A stretch of DNA of 64,000 nucleotides. Source: Mycolicibacterium palauense (GTDB lineage: Bacteria; Actinomycetota; Actinomycetes; Mycobacteriales; Mycobacteriaceae). Positions 1 to 8,223 of this stretch are shown here, one piece after another. Below the pieces are notes generated by a model that was not told the DNA's origin, did not search any database, and saw only the letters and a list, made by a program, of their open reading frames with translations. The DNA lies in contig NZ_NVQF01000013.1 of NCBI RefSeq assembly GCF_002592005.1, forward strand, positions 1 to 64,000. Direction: 5' to 3'. The stretch's first letter is position 1. Each line of letters starts with the position of its first letter. A program made the translations under genes and the position numbers.

Positions 1-25
1 AGCGTCAGATGTGTATAAGGGACCG
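1..25. other. Probable Nextera adapter remnant at contig end
   Basis: Bases 1-19 (AGCGTCAGATGTGTATAAG) equal the inner part of the Illumina Nextera Read-1 transposase adapter. Bases 20-25 (GGACCG) match the next six adapter bases (AGACAG) at four positions. This is library sequence rather than chromosome, and it implies that the window begins at the end of a draft contig just past esxT. Confidence 0.85.
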
Positions 26-41
26 GGCTAGGGGTGGGGCG

Positions 42-335
42 CTACCACCAGGCCTGCGCGGCGCGGCGGTCGGCCTCGGCGACCTCCTCGGCGCCCGCGG
101 TGACCGCAGCCCCCAGCCGCACCAGAATGTCGTTCAGCGCCAGCGCTGCCCGGTTCCAGTTGTCCTGTTCGACGCGGTAGGCCTCGGCGGCCTCCCTGGT
201 CCAGATCTGTTGCAGCGGGGCGATGCGCGCCTTGAGGTCGTCGAGCGCGGCGTTGAGCCGGGCCGCCGTGGTGGCGATGTCCTGGCGGACGGTGTACTCG
301 ATGGCGGCGAAGTCGTAGGACAACACTGGATCCAT
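42..335 (-). CDS. esxT: EsxT, ESX-4 WXG100-family protein
   Basis: A 97-residue helical protein and the last gene of the leftward ESX-4 arm, 3 bases after esxU. It matches the Rv3444c type: an N-terminal DPVLSY..F.AIEY segment, then a turn with IWTREAA at about residues 44-50. The WXG position reads W45-T-R47, which I recall as normal for EsxT, while the EsxU partner keeps a true WSG. The family folds as a helix-turn-helix that pairs with its neighbour and is exported by the ESX membrane complex. The protein ends in WW. No clear C-terminal YxxxD/E secretion motif was seen. The stop codon lies only 17 bases from the adapter remnant, so nothing downstream can be judged. Confidence 0.93.
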   Translation of the reverse strand: MDPVLSYDFAAIEYTVRQDIATTAARLNAALDDLKARIAPLQQIWTREAAEAYRVEQDNWNRAALALNDILVRLGAAVTAGAEEVAEADRRAAQAWW

Positions 336-338
336 GAG

Positions 339-662
339 CTAGCCCCTCAGCTCGGAGCCGGTGGCCGCGATCCGGCCGGCGTGCCGGTCGGCGACCTCCG
401 AGAGGGCGCGCTCGTTGGCGCGCATGGTGTCGGCGATGCGGTTCAGGGCGTGGCACAGCCGGCCGGATTCGGTGTTCCAGGCCTCGACGACCTCGCGGAA
501 CCGCACGGCGGCCTGCCCGCTCCACACCGTGGGCGGCACCGACGTCATGCGCCCGATGAACGATCCGAGTTCCGCGCGGATCTCGTCCGAGCGGGTCACG
601 GTGTCGTCGGCGACCGCGCGCATCATCGCCAGATCGGTGGTGAGTGCACCGGAATGTGTCAT
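339..662 (-). CDS. esxU: EsxU, ESX-4 WXG100-family protein
   Basis: A 107-residue WXG100 protein with the hallmark W47-S-G49 between two predicted helices, matching Rv3445c. It probably forms a heterodimer with EsxT as a substrate or structural partner of ESX-4. It lies 69 bases downstream of the Rv3446c-like gene. That spacer reads leftward through a TTGACC hexamer (complement of about 731-736) and could hold a separate promoter, but no convincing -10 was found at the right distance. ATG at 662 is the first good start and gives the usual family length. Confidence 0.93.
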   Translation of the reverse strand: MTHSGALTTDLAMMRAVADDTVTRSDEIRAELGSFIGRMTSVPPTVWSGQAAVRFREVVEAWNTESGRLCHALNRIADTMRANERALSEVADRHAGRIAATGSELRG

Positions 663-731
663 GCTGATCCCTTCTGCGTTTGATCCTCATCAGATTGGAC
701 CCTTCGCGGACCGATTCGGTTCCACTGGTGG

Positions 732-1889
732 TCAACCGATTTCATGTGCGGAACGGACGGCGCGCCGGCAGGCCCACTCCGCCGCCGGCTCCCCCGTGGG
801 CCCGGCGGCACAGCCGATGCCGATGCGCACCCCGCCGTCGACGAACACCGCCCAACGGATCTGGTGACCGGGCCTGATCTCCCGGTAGGTCACCACCCGG
901 CGGCCCGCCACCACATCGTCGGGGCGGAAATCGACGAACACGCCCGCCGGTTCGGCGAGCATGGCCCGGCGCAGGACGGCCGCCGTGGCCGCCGGCGTCT
1001 CCGCGGGAACGCGCGACTGGGTGACATGCAGCGTCGCGGTGCCCTCCTGTCGCGGACCGGCCTGTAGCCGCGCCGAGCCGGGACCTTCGGTGACCCGTTG
1101 CACGGCCCAGTCCGCGGGTATCTCCAGCGCCACCCGGCCCTCCACGAGGGCCACCATCTCCGGGTCGGCCTCGCCGCGACCCGCCAGGGCGGGCAGCCCG
1201 AGCGCCACCGCCAGGACCGCCCCGACGGCCGTGGCCGCCGGCGCGCCCCGCCGGCGCACCCGGGCCGCGGGTCGGGCCGGCGGTGGGTTCTGCACCGGCT
1301 CGGCGCCACCCACGGCGGTGACCCGCCGGCAGGCGACGCCGCCGCGCAGGAGCCGCTCGTCGATCAGCGCCGCCAGCGCGTCACACCCGGGTACCCCGGC
1401 CGGCGCGTCCACCGATACCCGGGCCCCGGATGCCGCCCCCTCGACGACCTGAGCAACGGCCTGAGCGACGGCCTCAGCGACGGTCTGGGGCGTCCGCATC
1501 CGCCTGGACACCGCGGTGCGGGTGGCTCCGGCCACGACCAACACCAGATGCGGCGCGATCTCCACCCACGTCTGCCCGGGCCGCGCCGCCGCGGCCCGGG
1601 CAGAGGCGGTGACGTCGCGCCCCGGCCCCGCGGCCGCGGCGAGCACGGTCTCGACCAGGCGCCGGCTCCACCAGCTCGGGTGAATCAGCACCACCCGGGA
1701 GGCACCGTCGAGAACGGGCTGAAGAAGCGCACGCCACGCCTCGGCGACGGCGACGGGCCGGTCGCCGACCAGGGTCAGCGGATCCTCGCCCCCGGCCAGG
1801 GCCGCCTGCGCCAGTCCCGGATCCGGGTGGGCCGTACCGGCGGGCACGCGCACCGCACACGGGCCGATCTCGCATTCGAGGCCGCTCAC
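732..1889 (-). CDS. Type VII secretion-associated protein (Rv3446c-like)
   Basis: About 385 residues, between eccC4 and esxU as in M. tuberculosis (Rv3446c). It matches the type VII secretion-associated family by position and layout: an N-terminal actin/ATPase-like region, an Ala/Arg-rich linker, one hydrophobic segment (about residues 215-235, ATAVGAVLAVALGLPALAG) and a C-terminal globular domain. The product is therefore probably a single-pass membrane protein accessory to ESX-4; its biochemical role is unknown. I chose GTG at 1889, which overlaps the eccC4 stop as GTGA. An ATG five codons upstream (1904) is possible. Confidence 0.85.
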   Translation of the reverse strand: MSGLECEIGPCAVRVPAGTAHPDPGLAQAALAGGEDPLTLVGDRPVAVAEAWRALLQPVLDGASRVVLIHPSWWSRRLVETVLAAAAGPGRDVTASARAAAARPGQTWVEIAPHLVLVVAGATRTAVSRRMRTPQTVAEAVAQAVAQVVEGAASGARVSVDAPAGVPGCDALAALIDERLLRGGVACRRVTAVGGAEPVQNPPPARPAARVRRRGAPAATAVGAVLAVALGLPALAGRGEADPEMVALVEGRVALEIPADWAVQRVTEGPGSARLQAGPRQEGTATLHVTQSRVPAETPAATAAVLRRAMLAEPAGVFVDFRPDDVVAGRRVVTYREIRPGHQIRWAVFVDGGVRIGIGCAAGPTGEPAAEWACRRAVRSAHEIG

Positions 1890-4800
1890 CGGTCCGGCAC
1901 CCATCCGACCTGGACCAGGGACTCCCGGCCGCGGGTGACCAGCACTCCCCGCCCCGCCGGCAGCGTCGAGTGCCGCGCCCCGCCCGGGCCGGCGGCCTCG
2001 TCACCGCAGGTGTTCATTCGCAGCGTCATCGCCCCGGCGTCGTGCACCGCCGTCAGCGTCGGCTCGTAGCGGGTCCGGGCCCCGGGGCGGCGCGCCAGGA
2101 TCAGGTGCATCCCGATGTCACGGGCATGCGGCAGCAGCGGCCGCAACGGTTCCAGGGGGCCGTCGCGTTCGCCGGCGAGCAGGTCGTAATCGTCGACCAC
2201 CAGGAAAAGCTCGGGAGCCGGCTGCGGACCCGCGGGGCCGGCGATCCCGGCCCGCAGGGTCTGCGCGAGCGGGCCCACCACTTCGGCGAGCCCGGCGGCG
2301 GTGCCGACATACACGTCGCCGCGGCCGGGATCGGCGCAGCCGCCCAATCCCCGGCGCGGGTCGACGACCACCAGCCGGCGTCGGCTCGGGGGAACGGTGC
2401 GGGCGATCTCCCGGCACAGCACCCGCAGCGTGGTGGTCTTGCCGCATTCGGCGTCGCCGCTGATCACCAGGTGCGGTGAGACACCGAAGCTCAGGACCAC
2501 CGGCTTCAGGCCCGCGTCCTCGATGCCGAGCACCGGGCCACGGTCACCGGCCGCGGCGACCAGGCCGTCGTGGGCGACCCGCGCCGGCAGCGTGGCGATC
2601 CGCGGCGCGGTGGTGGTCCAGGCCCTCGCGGCGCGGATCGTCTCGACCGGTGTCGGCGCCGCGATCGCCAGCGGCTCCCCGTCGGGGCTCAGGCCCCGTC
2701 CCGGGGGCCGGGCCGGGACCAGTCGTGCCCGGTGCCGGTCGATCTCGGAGTCGGTGGGTTCGGCCAGCCGCAGTTCGATGCGCGTGCCGATCTGGTCCTT
2801 GAGCGCCGGACGCAGGTCGGCCCACCGTCCCGCGGACAGCAGGAGGTGCACCCCGTAGGACAGTCCCTCGGCGGCGAGCCCGGTGAGGGCGGCCTCCTCG
2901 GTCTCGAAGCCCTGCCGCAGCGCCTGCCACCCGTCGACGAGGAGGAAGACGTCACCGAAGGGGTCCTCGTCGGGATCACGCCGCCGCCGGTACTGGTCCA
3001 TGGCGCTGAGACCGCGCTCGCGGAACAGGGCTTCGCGGCGACGCACCAGTGCCGCCGTCTCGGTGACGATGCGCCGCGTCAGATCCGGGTCGACGCGGCC
3101 GGCGACGGCGCCGACGTGGGGCAGCTCGGCCAGGGTGCTCAGGCCTCCCCCGCCGAAGTCGAGGCAGTACAGCTGCACCTGCGCGGGATCGTGCCGAAGC
3201 GCCAGGCCCGCGGCCACGCAGCGCAGCGCGCCGGACTTGCCCGACTGCGGTGCCCCGACGACGGCGAGGTGTCCCGCTCCGCCGGCCAGATCGAGTTCCA
3301 GGGTGGCGCGCCGGTGTTCGAAGACCCGGTCGACCACCCCGAGTGGCACCGTCAGGGGGCGCGGCGGGGTTCGCTCGAGCAGTGTTGTGAGCGCGGGCGC
3401 CTCGTCGAGCGGAGGCAGCCAGACCGGGTGCGCGGCCGGCCCCCGCCCGCAAAGTCCGTCGAGGACGGTGTCGAGAAGCCGCGGGGGGTCCTCGACGGCG
3501 GGAGGTTCCGCCGCGCGCCGCACCGGGCCCACCGGATCGGCGGTGAACACACACGGGCCCGTCGGTGGCTCCCGGCGATCCCGCGCCTGGGGACCGGGGG
3601 CCGCAACGCTCACCCGGGCGGCCCGGAACGCGACCGGATCGCACGCGGCGACCTTGAGGTAGCCGGCCCCCGGGTCCGGTGGGAGGTGATAGGCGTCGGC
3701 GGTACCGATCACCGCACGGGACTCGTTCGCCGACAACGTCTTCAGACAGATCCGGTAGGACAGGTGGGAATCCAGTCCGCGCAGCCGGCCTTCGTCGAGC
3801 CGCTGCGTGGCCAGCAGCAGATGGATGCCCAGCGACCGGCCCAGGCGCCCGATCGCGACGAAGACGTCGATGAAATCGGGGTGGGCGCTGAGCAGTTCGG
3901 AGAACTCGTCGACGACCACGAACAACGCCGGCAGGGGCGGCAGGCCCCGTTTCGGCCGCAGCCGCCGGTACTCGTCGAGGCTCGCCAGGTTGCCGGCGTC
4001 GCGCAGAATCCGTTGACGCCGGTTGATCTCGCCGGTGAGCGCCTCGCGCATCCGGGCGACCAGATACGCCTCGTCGGCCAGGTTCGTCAGGACCGCGGCG
4101 GTGTGGTTGGCCCGGTCGAAGCCGAGGAAGGTGGCTCCGCCCTTGAAGTCGACGAGCACCAGGTTGAGGTCCTCGGAGGGGTGGCGCGCGATCATGCCCA
4201 GCACGATGGTGCGCAACAGCTCCGACTTTCCGGATCCGGTGGCCCCGACGCACAGTCCGTGCGGCCCCATCCCGCCCGCGGCGGATTCGTTGATGTCCAG
4301 CGAGAGCGCCGCGCCGTCGGCGGTGACCCCGATCGGGGCCTGCAGCGCGGCACCGGCGCCACCGCGCAGCAGGGCCGCCCAGGACGGTCCGGCCCGGTCC
4401 TCGTCGGCCGCGGGCCGATACCGCGCGAGCCGGCGCGCACAGCCGCGGGCGTCCGGAATCGACATCAGGTCGGCCCGATCGACCGGGGGCATTCCGTCCC
4501 CGCCTCCCGGATGGTCGTCGACGGAGACGACGGTGACCCCGTCGGGCAGCCCGCCCGACGGGATCGGCACACCGTCGGCCACCACTACCAGCCAGCACCC
4601 AGGGGCCTGCTCGGTGGCTTCGGCCACGCTGCGGTACCGCAGCCGCGCCGCGCCCGCGTCATCGCCGTCGGCGGGATGGCGATGGTGCGGGAGCCATTTC
4701 ATCCAGTCCCATTCGGGGCATCGCTCGGGCGCCAGGGCGGCGGCTACCCACAGATCGGCCGGACTGTGCCAGACGGCCAGCTGGCACAGCAGCGCGCGGA

Positions 4801-5524
4801 TCCGGGCCCGCGCCCGGTCCGGGTCGCCCCCGACACCGAGCACCGGTATCCCGTTCAGTCCGACGGCGATCGGCGCATCGGTGACCACACGGGCGCCGTC
4901 GACTACCCGCCGCAGCGCGGTGGCGGTCACCGGGTCCTCGTCACCCCCGCCGGCCGCGACCTCCAGGCGGGTCCCCGAGGGTCGCGCACCGGTCCCGACG
5001 CGGACGTACCCGAAGTCCGCGTCGGCGGGGCGGCGTTCCCACATGCGGGTCGAGCCGGCGATCGCCCACAGCTCCCGCGGGGGCGGGGAGGTGCTCAGCA
5101 GCCGCCGGCGCTGGCGGTCCAGGTCCGCGGTCACCTCGGTGCTCAGCCCGGCGAGGTAGTCCAGGTAGGTGTCGCGCTGCCGGTCGAGCTGCGCGGCGGA
5201 ACCGCCGGATCGCCCGTGCACGAGCATGGCCGCCGCCGAGAGCACCATGACCAGTGGGAGCAGCAGAAACACCGGGCTGGGCCGGCCCGCCGAGGCCGAG
5301 CTCAGCAGCATCCCGGTCATGGCCACCCCCGCGATCGCGGTTCCGGCCGGCAGCAGCCGCGCGACCGTCCCGGCCCGACCCGTCTCCGGGACGGGCGGCG
5401 GGGCGAGGACCTCCATGCACCCGGCCGGTTCCGGCGGCACGGGAGACCGTGGCCCGCGCGTGAACACCGTGAACGCCCTACACACCGGGGCCACCGGGGC
5501 CACCGGGGTTCCGCCCTCGTGCAC
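1886..5524 (-). CDS. eccC4: EccC4, FtsK/SpoIIIE-type ATPase of ESX-4
   Basis: About 1212 residues, the motor ATPase of the ESX-4 translocon. Two transmembrane helices lie near residues 50-100. Three FtsK/SpoIIIE ATPase domains follow, with P-loops GATGSGKS (about residue 430), GAPQSGKS (about 758) and GDAECGKT (about 1020). Domain 1 also shows LVLVDFKGGATF and the acidic strand LFVVVDEFSELL. The start is GTG at 5524, preceded by GGGAGGAG with 6-base spacing. A leftward TACGGT (5553-5558) could be its -10. GTG codons at 5485 and 5467 are alternatives. A PVAPVAPV stretch just after the start comes from a 9-bp tandem repeat at 5482-5508. The gene is divergent from eccD4 and coupled to the next gene by a GTGA overlap. 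Confidence 0.93.
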   Translation of the reverse strand: MHEGGTPVAPVAPVCRAFTVFTRGPRSPVPPEPAGCMEVLAPPPVPETGRAGTVARLLPAGTAIAGVAMTGMLLSSASAGRPSPVFLLLPLVMVLSAAAMLVHGRSGGSAAQLDRQRDTYLDYLAGLSTEVTADLDRQRRRLLSTSPPPRELWAIAGSTRMWERRPADADFGYVRVGTGARPSGTRLEVAAGGGDEDPVTATALRRVVDGARVVTDAPIAVGLNGIPVLGVGGDPDRARARIRALLCQLAVWHSPADLWVAAALAPERCPEWDWMKWLPHHRHPADGDDAGAARLRYRSVAEATEQAPGCWLVVVADGVPIPSGGLPDGVTVVSVDDHPGGGDGMPPVDRADLMSIPDARGCARRLARYRPAADEDRAGPSWAALLRGGAGAALQAPIGVTADGAALSLDINESAAGGMGPHGLCVGATGSGKSELLRTIVLGMIARHPSEDLNLVLVDFKGGATFLGFDRANHTAAVLTNLADEAYLVARMREALTGEINRRQRILRDAGNLASLDEYRRLRPKRGLPPLPALFVVVDEFSELLSAHPDFIDVFVAIGRLGRSLGIHLLLATQRLDEGRLRGLDSHLSYRICLKTLSANESRAVIGTADAYHLPPDPGAGYLKVAACDPVAFRAARVSVAAPGPQARDRREPPTGPCVFTADPVGPVRRAAEPPAVEDPPRLLDTVLDGLCGRGPAAHPVWLPPLDEAPALTTLLERTPPRPLTVPLGVVDRVFEHRRATLELDLAGGAGHLAVVGAPQSGKSGALRCVAAGLALRHDPAQVQLYCLDFGGGGLSTLAELPHVGAVAGRVDPDLTRRIVTETAALVRRREALFRERGLSAMDQYRRRRDPDEDPFGDVFLLVDGWQALRQGFETEEAALTGLAAEGLSYGVHLLLSAGRWADLRPALKDQIGTRIELRLAEPTDSEIDRHRARLVPARPPGRGLSPDGEPLAIAAPTPVETIRAARAWTTTAPRIATLPARVAHDGLVAAAGDRGPVLGIEDAGLKPVVLSFGVSPHLVISGDAECGKTTTLRVLCREIARTVPPSRRRLVVVDPRRGLGGCADPGRGDVYVGTAAGLAEVVGPLAQTLRAGIAGPAGPQPAPELFLVVDDYDLLAGERDGPLEPLRPLLPHARDIGMHLILARRPGARTRYEPTLTAVHDAGAMTLRMNTCGDEAAGPGGARHSTLPAGRGVLVTRGRESLVQVGWVPDR

Positions 5525-5584
5525 GCCTGCTCCTCCCACCCGTTGGCCGCCGACCGTAGGCAGCACGCCGGGTGCGCCGCAATT

Positions 5585-5605
5585 CACCTGTGGAGCGCCG
5601 CACAC
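5585..5605 (+). promoter_or_regulatory. 21-bp element upstream of eccD4, shared with eccB4
   Basis: The sequence begins CACCTGTGGAGC and ends GCACAC. The same 21 bases occur in inverted orientation at 9528-9548 before eccB4. Here the element ends 33 bases before the eccD4 GTG. Nineteen bases after it is TACGGT (5625-5630), a TANNNT-type -10 placed 8 bases before the start codon, so the eccD4 transcript could be leaderless. The exact repeat and matched spacing suggest a co-regulator or alternative sigma factor site for the ESX-4 operons. As known background, ESX-4 genes are linked to SigM in M. tuberculosis. Confidence 0.6.
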
Positions 5606-5638
5606 GCCGCGGCGGGCGGCCGCCTACGGTCACCATCC

Positions 5639-6820
5639 GTGCTCCGGGTCTCGATTCACGCCGACGCCACACACGCCGATCTGGCTCTGCCGGAGGCGGT
5701 TCCGCTGGCCGATCTGCTGCCGGCCATCACCGACCTGATGGTCGCGCACGGGTGTCCCCGGCCGACGGGTGCACCGACCCTGTCCGAACCGGGATCTCCG
5801 CCGCTGACGGGTGCCAGATCCCTCACCGAGCAGGGCATCCGGGAGGGGGCGGTCCTGCTGCTGGCCGACCCCGATCCGCCACCACACGGCTGCACCGGCG
5901 GAGCCGGGGCCACCGGTCGGGGTGGGGACAGCGCCCGGCCCGGTCCACCCCGCTGGGCCGCCGCGCCGCGGGCGGTGGCCGCGCTGGCGGCGGTGCTGTT
6001 CGCCGCCGGCGCCGGAGCGGGTGCGGTGCCCGGGCCCCCGGGACTGCCCGGCCTCCTGCTCGGTGCTGCCGGGGCGGGGACCGCCGCCGCGGCCGCAGCG
6101 CGGCTGACCGATTGCGGCAGAACACCGTTGACGGTGTTCGCCGCCGTGTGCGGACTCGTCGCCGCGGCCGCGGCGCTGGGAACCGTCTTCGCGCTGCCGC
6201 TGCATCGCGCGGCTGTCGTGCTTGCGGCGGTGTCGGTGGCGCTGCTGCCGGGCGCGGGCCGGCTGGCGGTGCTGATCTCCGGTCTGACCCGGTGCATTCC
6301 GGCCGATCTGGGTCTCGAGGAGCCGACTGTGGCCCCCGACCCGGGGGCCCCCGACGCGGGGGCCACCGATGCCGGGGCCACGGCCCGCCGCGCCGTGGCG
6401 ATCACGGTGTCGGCGACCGCGGCCGCCTCGGCGTTGGGCGTGACGACCGCGCTGCTGGCCGCTCCCGCGGCCCCGGCGCCGATGTGTCTGGCCGCCGCGG
6501 TGACCGCCGCACTGGCGCTGCGCGTGCCCGACCACGACCAGATGTCCACGCGGGTGTCACTCAGCGGTGCGGCGGTCCTCTGTGCGGCAACGCTTGTCGC
6601 GGTGGCGGCGAACGGACTGCCGGGTCCGGGCCCGTGGCTGGTGCCGGCCGGGGCCGCCGTGGCGGCGCTGCTGGGCGTCGCCCGCGGTCCGATCCCGCCG
6701 CCCGCCGCCGGCCGCCGGTGGCCGGCCGCCACCGGCTATCTGGCACTGGCGGCGGTGGCTCCCTCGGCGCTGTGGGCCCTGGGCTGCTACGGCGCGGCGC
6801 GCGGACTGAGCCTGCCGTGA
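5639..6820 (+). CDS. eccD4: EccD4, multi-spanning ESX-4 membrane protein
   Basis: 393 residues. The N-terminal 85 residues (starting LRVSIHADATHADLALP) fit the cytosolic ubiquitin-like domain of EccD proteins. After a Gly/Pro linker come roughly nine to eleven Ala/Val/Leu-rich transmembrane segments to the C terminus. EccD forms the membrane barrel of the ESX core complex. It is shorter than the roughly 470 residues I recall for M. tuberculosis EccD4, mainly through compact loops. The GTG start is supported by conservation beginning there and by a -10-like TACGGT 8 bases upstream. The stop overlaps the mycP4 start (GTGA). Confidence 0.88.
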   Translation: MLRVSIHADATHADLALPEAVPLADLLPAITDLMVAHGCPRPTGAPTLSEPGSPPLTGARSLTEQGIREGAVLLLADPDPPPHGCTGGAGATGRGGDSARPGPPRWAAAPRAVAALAAVLFAAGAGAGAVPGPPGLPGLLLGAAGAGTAAAAAARLTDCGRTPLTVFAAVCGLVAAAAALGTVFALPLHRAAVVLAAVSVALLPGAGRLAVLISGLTRCIPADLGLEEPTVAPDPGAPDAGATDAGATARRAVAITVSATAAASALGVTTALLAAPAAPAPMCLAAAVTAALALRVPDHDQMSTRVSLSGAAVLCAATLVAVAANGLPGPGPWLVPAGAAVAALLGVARGPIPPPAAGRRWPAATGYLALAAVAPSALWALGCYGAARGLSLP

Positions 6821-8223
6821 CGGCGCGGCGTGGGCTGGCCGTCGCCGCCGCCGGGCTGCTGGCCTGCTGGCCGGGCTGCGCTCCCCCGGCCCGGGCGCTG
6901 ACGCCCCCGTCGGTGGACCACACCCTGCTGCCCCCGGCGGCACACCCACGGCCACCGGCGGCGACGACCCAACGGGAGGTCTGCACCGTCCCCCGGCCCC
7001 GCGCCCGGGACGCCCCGCCGGTGTCCACCGCCAAGGCGACCGACCGGGCCGCGCTGTGGCGGCTCTCGCGGGGCGACGGGCAACGGGTGGCCGTCATCGA
7101 TACCGGCGTGGCACGCCACCCGCGGCTGCCCCGTCTCGAAGGCGGCGGCGACTACGTGGCCGACGGGGACGGGACCGTGGACTGCGACGCACACGGCACG
7201 ATCGTCGCGGGAATCATCGCGGCCGCGGTCGATCCGGACGACGCCTCCGGCTTCGCCGGGCTCGCACCGGGCGCCACGCTGATCAGTCTGCGCCAGACCA
7301 GCACCAAGTTCGCGCCCACCGACGACCCGTCGGCCGACGGCGTCGGCGATGTCGACACGCTCGCCGCGGCAGTGCGCACCGCCGCGGACCTGGGTGCATC
7401 GGTGATCAACATCTCGTCGGTGGCCTGCGCCGCCGGCCCGCTCAACGACGGATCCCTGGGCGCCGCCCTGGCCTACGCCGTGGACGTCAAGGACGCGGTG
7501 GTGGTGTCCGCGGCCGGCAACGTCGGTGGGCCCGGCCGGTGCCCGCGGCCGGTCGCAGCCTCACCGTCGGCCCAGGACAGCTGGGACAGCGCCACCGTCG
7601 CGGTGAGCCCGGCCTGGTACGACGACTATGTGCTCACCGTGGCGGCGGTGGACGCCGAGGGCGCACCGGCGGAGTTCACCCTGGCGGGGCCGTGGGTGGA
7701 CGTGGCCGCACCCGGCGAGGACGTGGTGTCGCTGAGCCCGACGGGGGCCGGGGTCGTGGACGCGTTGCCGGCGTCGGGCCGAGATGCGCCGATCTCGGGC
7801 ACCAGCTATGCCGCCCCGGTGGTCAGCGCGCTGGCCGCGCTGGTGCGCGCGCGCTTCCCGGAGCTCACGGCCCGCGAGGTGACCCAGCGCATCGAGGCCA
7901 CCGCACAACGCGCCCCCGGCGGCTGGAACCCCTATGTGGGCAACGGGATCGTCGATCCGCTCGCCGCGCTCGGAACCGAACCCCCGACGGCGCCGCCCGC
8001 GCCCGGTGCGCGCCCGGTGCCGGCGCCCGCAGCGGCCACGAACGATACCGCCGGGCCCGGCCGGCGAACCGCGGGACGGACCGCGCTGGCGGGGACGGCG
8101 GTGTGCGCGGCCGTGCTGGTCGCAATGCTGGCGGCGACCCGCAGGCGCTCACCGCGGGTAGGCGCCGTCGCGGGCGAGCAGGGCGGCCTCCCTGCTCAGC
8201 GAGGGACCCGACGGGAGCAGTGA
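6817..8223 (+). CDS. mycP4: MycP4, mycosin subtilisin-like protease of ESX-4
   Basis: 468 residues. It has an N-terminal signal-like hydrophobic segment, then an S8 protease domain with a complete triad: D95 (AVIDTG), H126 (DAHGT) and S330 (SGTSYAAP). A Pro/Ala-rich linker and a single C-terminal transmembrane helix (TALAGTAVCAAVLVAMLA) anchor it outside the inner membrane, as in mycosins. Mycosins stabilise the ESX complex and can process substrates. The GTG start overlaps the eccD4 stop. The last 75 bases overlap the convergent eccB4 3' end, so both C-terminal tails are encoded by the same DNA. Confidence 0.94.
   Translation: MTARRGLAVAAAGLLACWPGCAPPARALTPPSVDHTLLPPAAHPRPPAATTQREVCTVPRPRARDAPPVSTAKATDRAALWRLSRGDGQRVAVIDTGVARHPRLPRLEGGGDYVADGDGTVDCDAHGTIVAGIIAAAVDPDDASGFAGLAPGATLISLRQTSTKFAPTDDPSADGVGDVDTLAAAVRTAADLGASVINISSVACAAGPLNDGSLGAALAYAVDVKDAVVVSAAGNVGGPGRCPRPVAASPSAQDSWDSATVAVSPAWYDDYVLTVAAVDAEGAPAEFTLAGPWVDVAAPGEDVVSLSPTGAGVVDALPASGRDAPISGTSYAAPVVSALAALVRARFPELTAREVTQRIEATAQRAPGGWNPYVGNGIVDPLAALGTEPPTAPPAPGARPVPAPAAATNDTAGPGRRTAGRTALAGTAVCAAVLVAMLAATRRRSPRVGAVAGEQGGLPAQRGTRREQ

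Noticed and set aside
2570..5638. Very long rightward open frame opposite eccC4, continuous with eccD4
   Set aside because: Its residues are Arg/Gly/Pro/Gln-rich and low in hydrophobic pattern, as expected on the strand opposite a high-GC gene. Only the part from 5639 resembles a known family.
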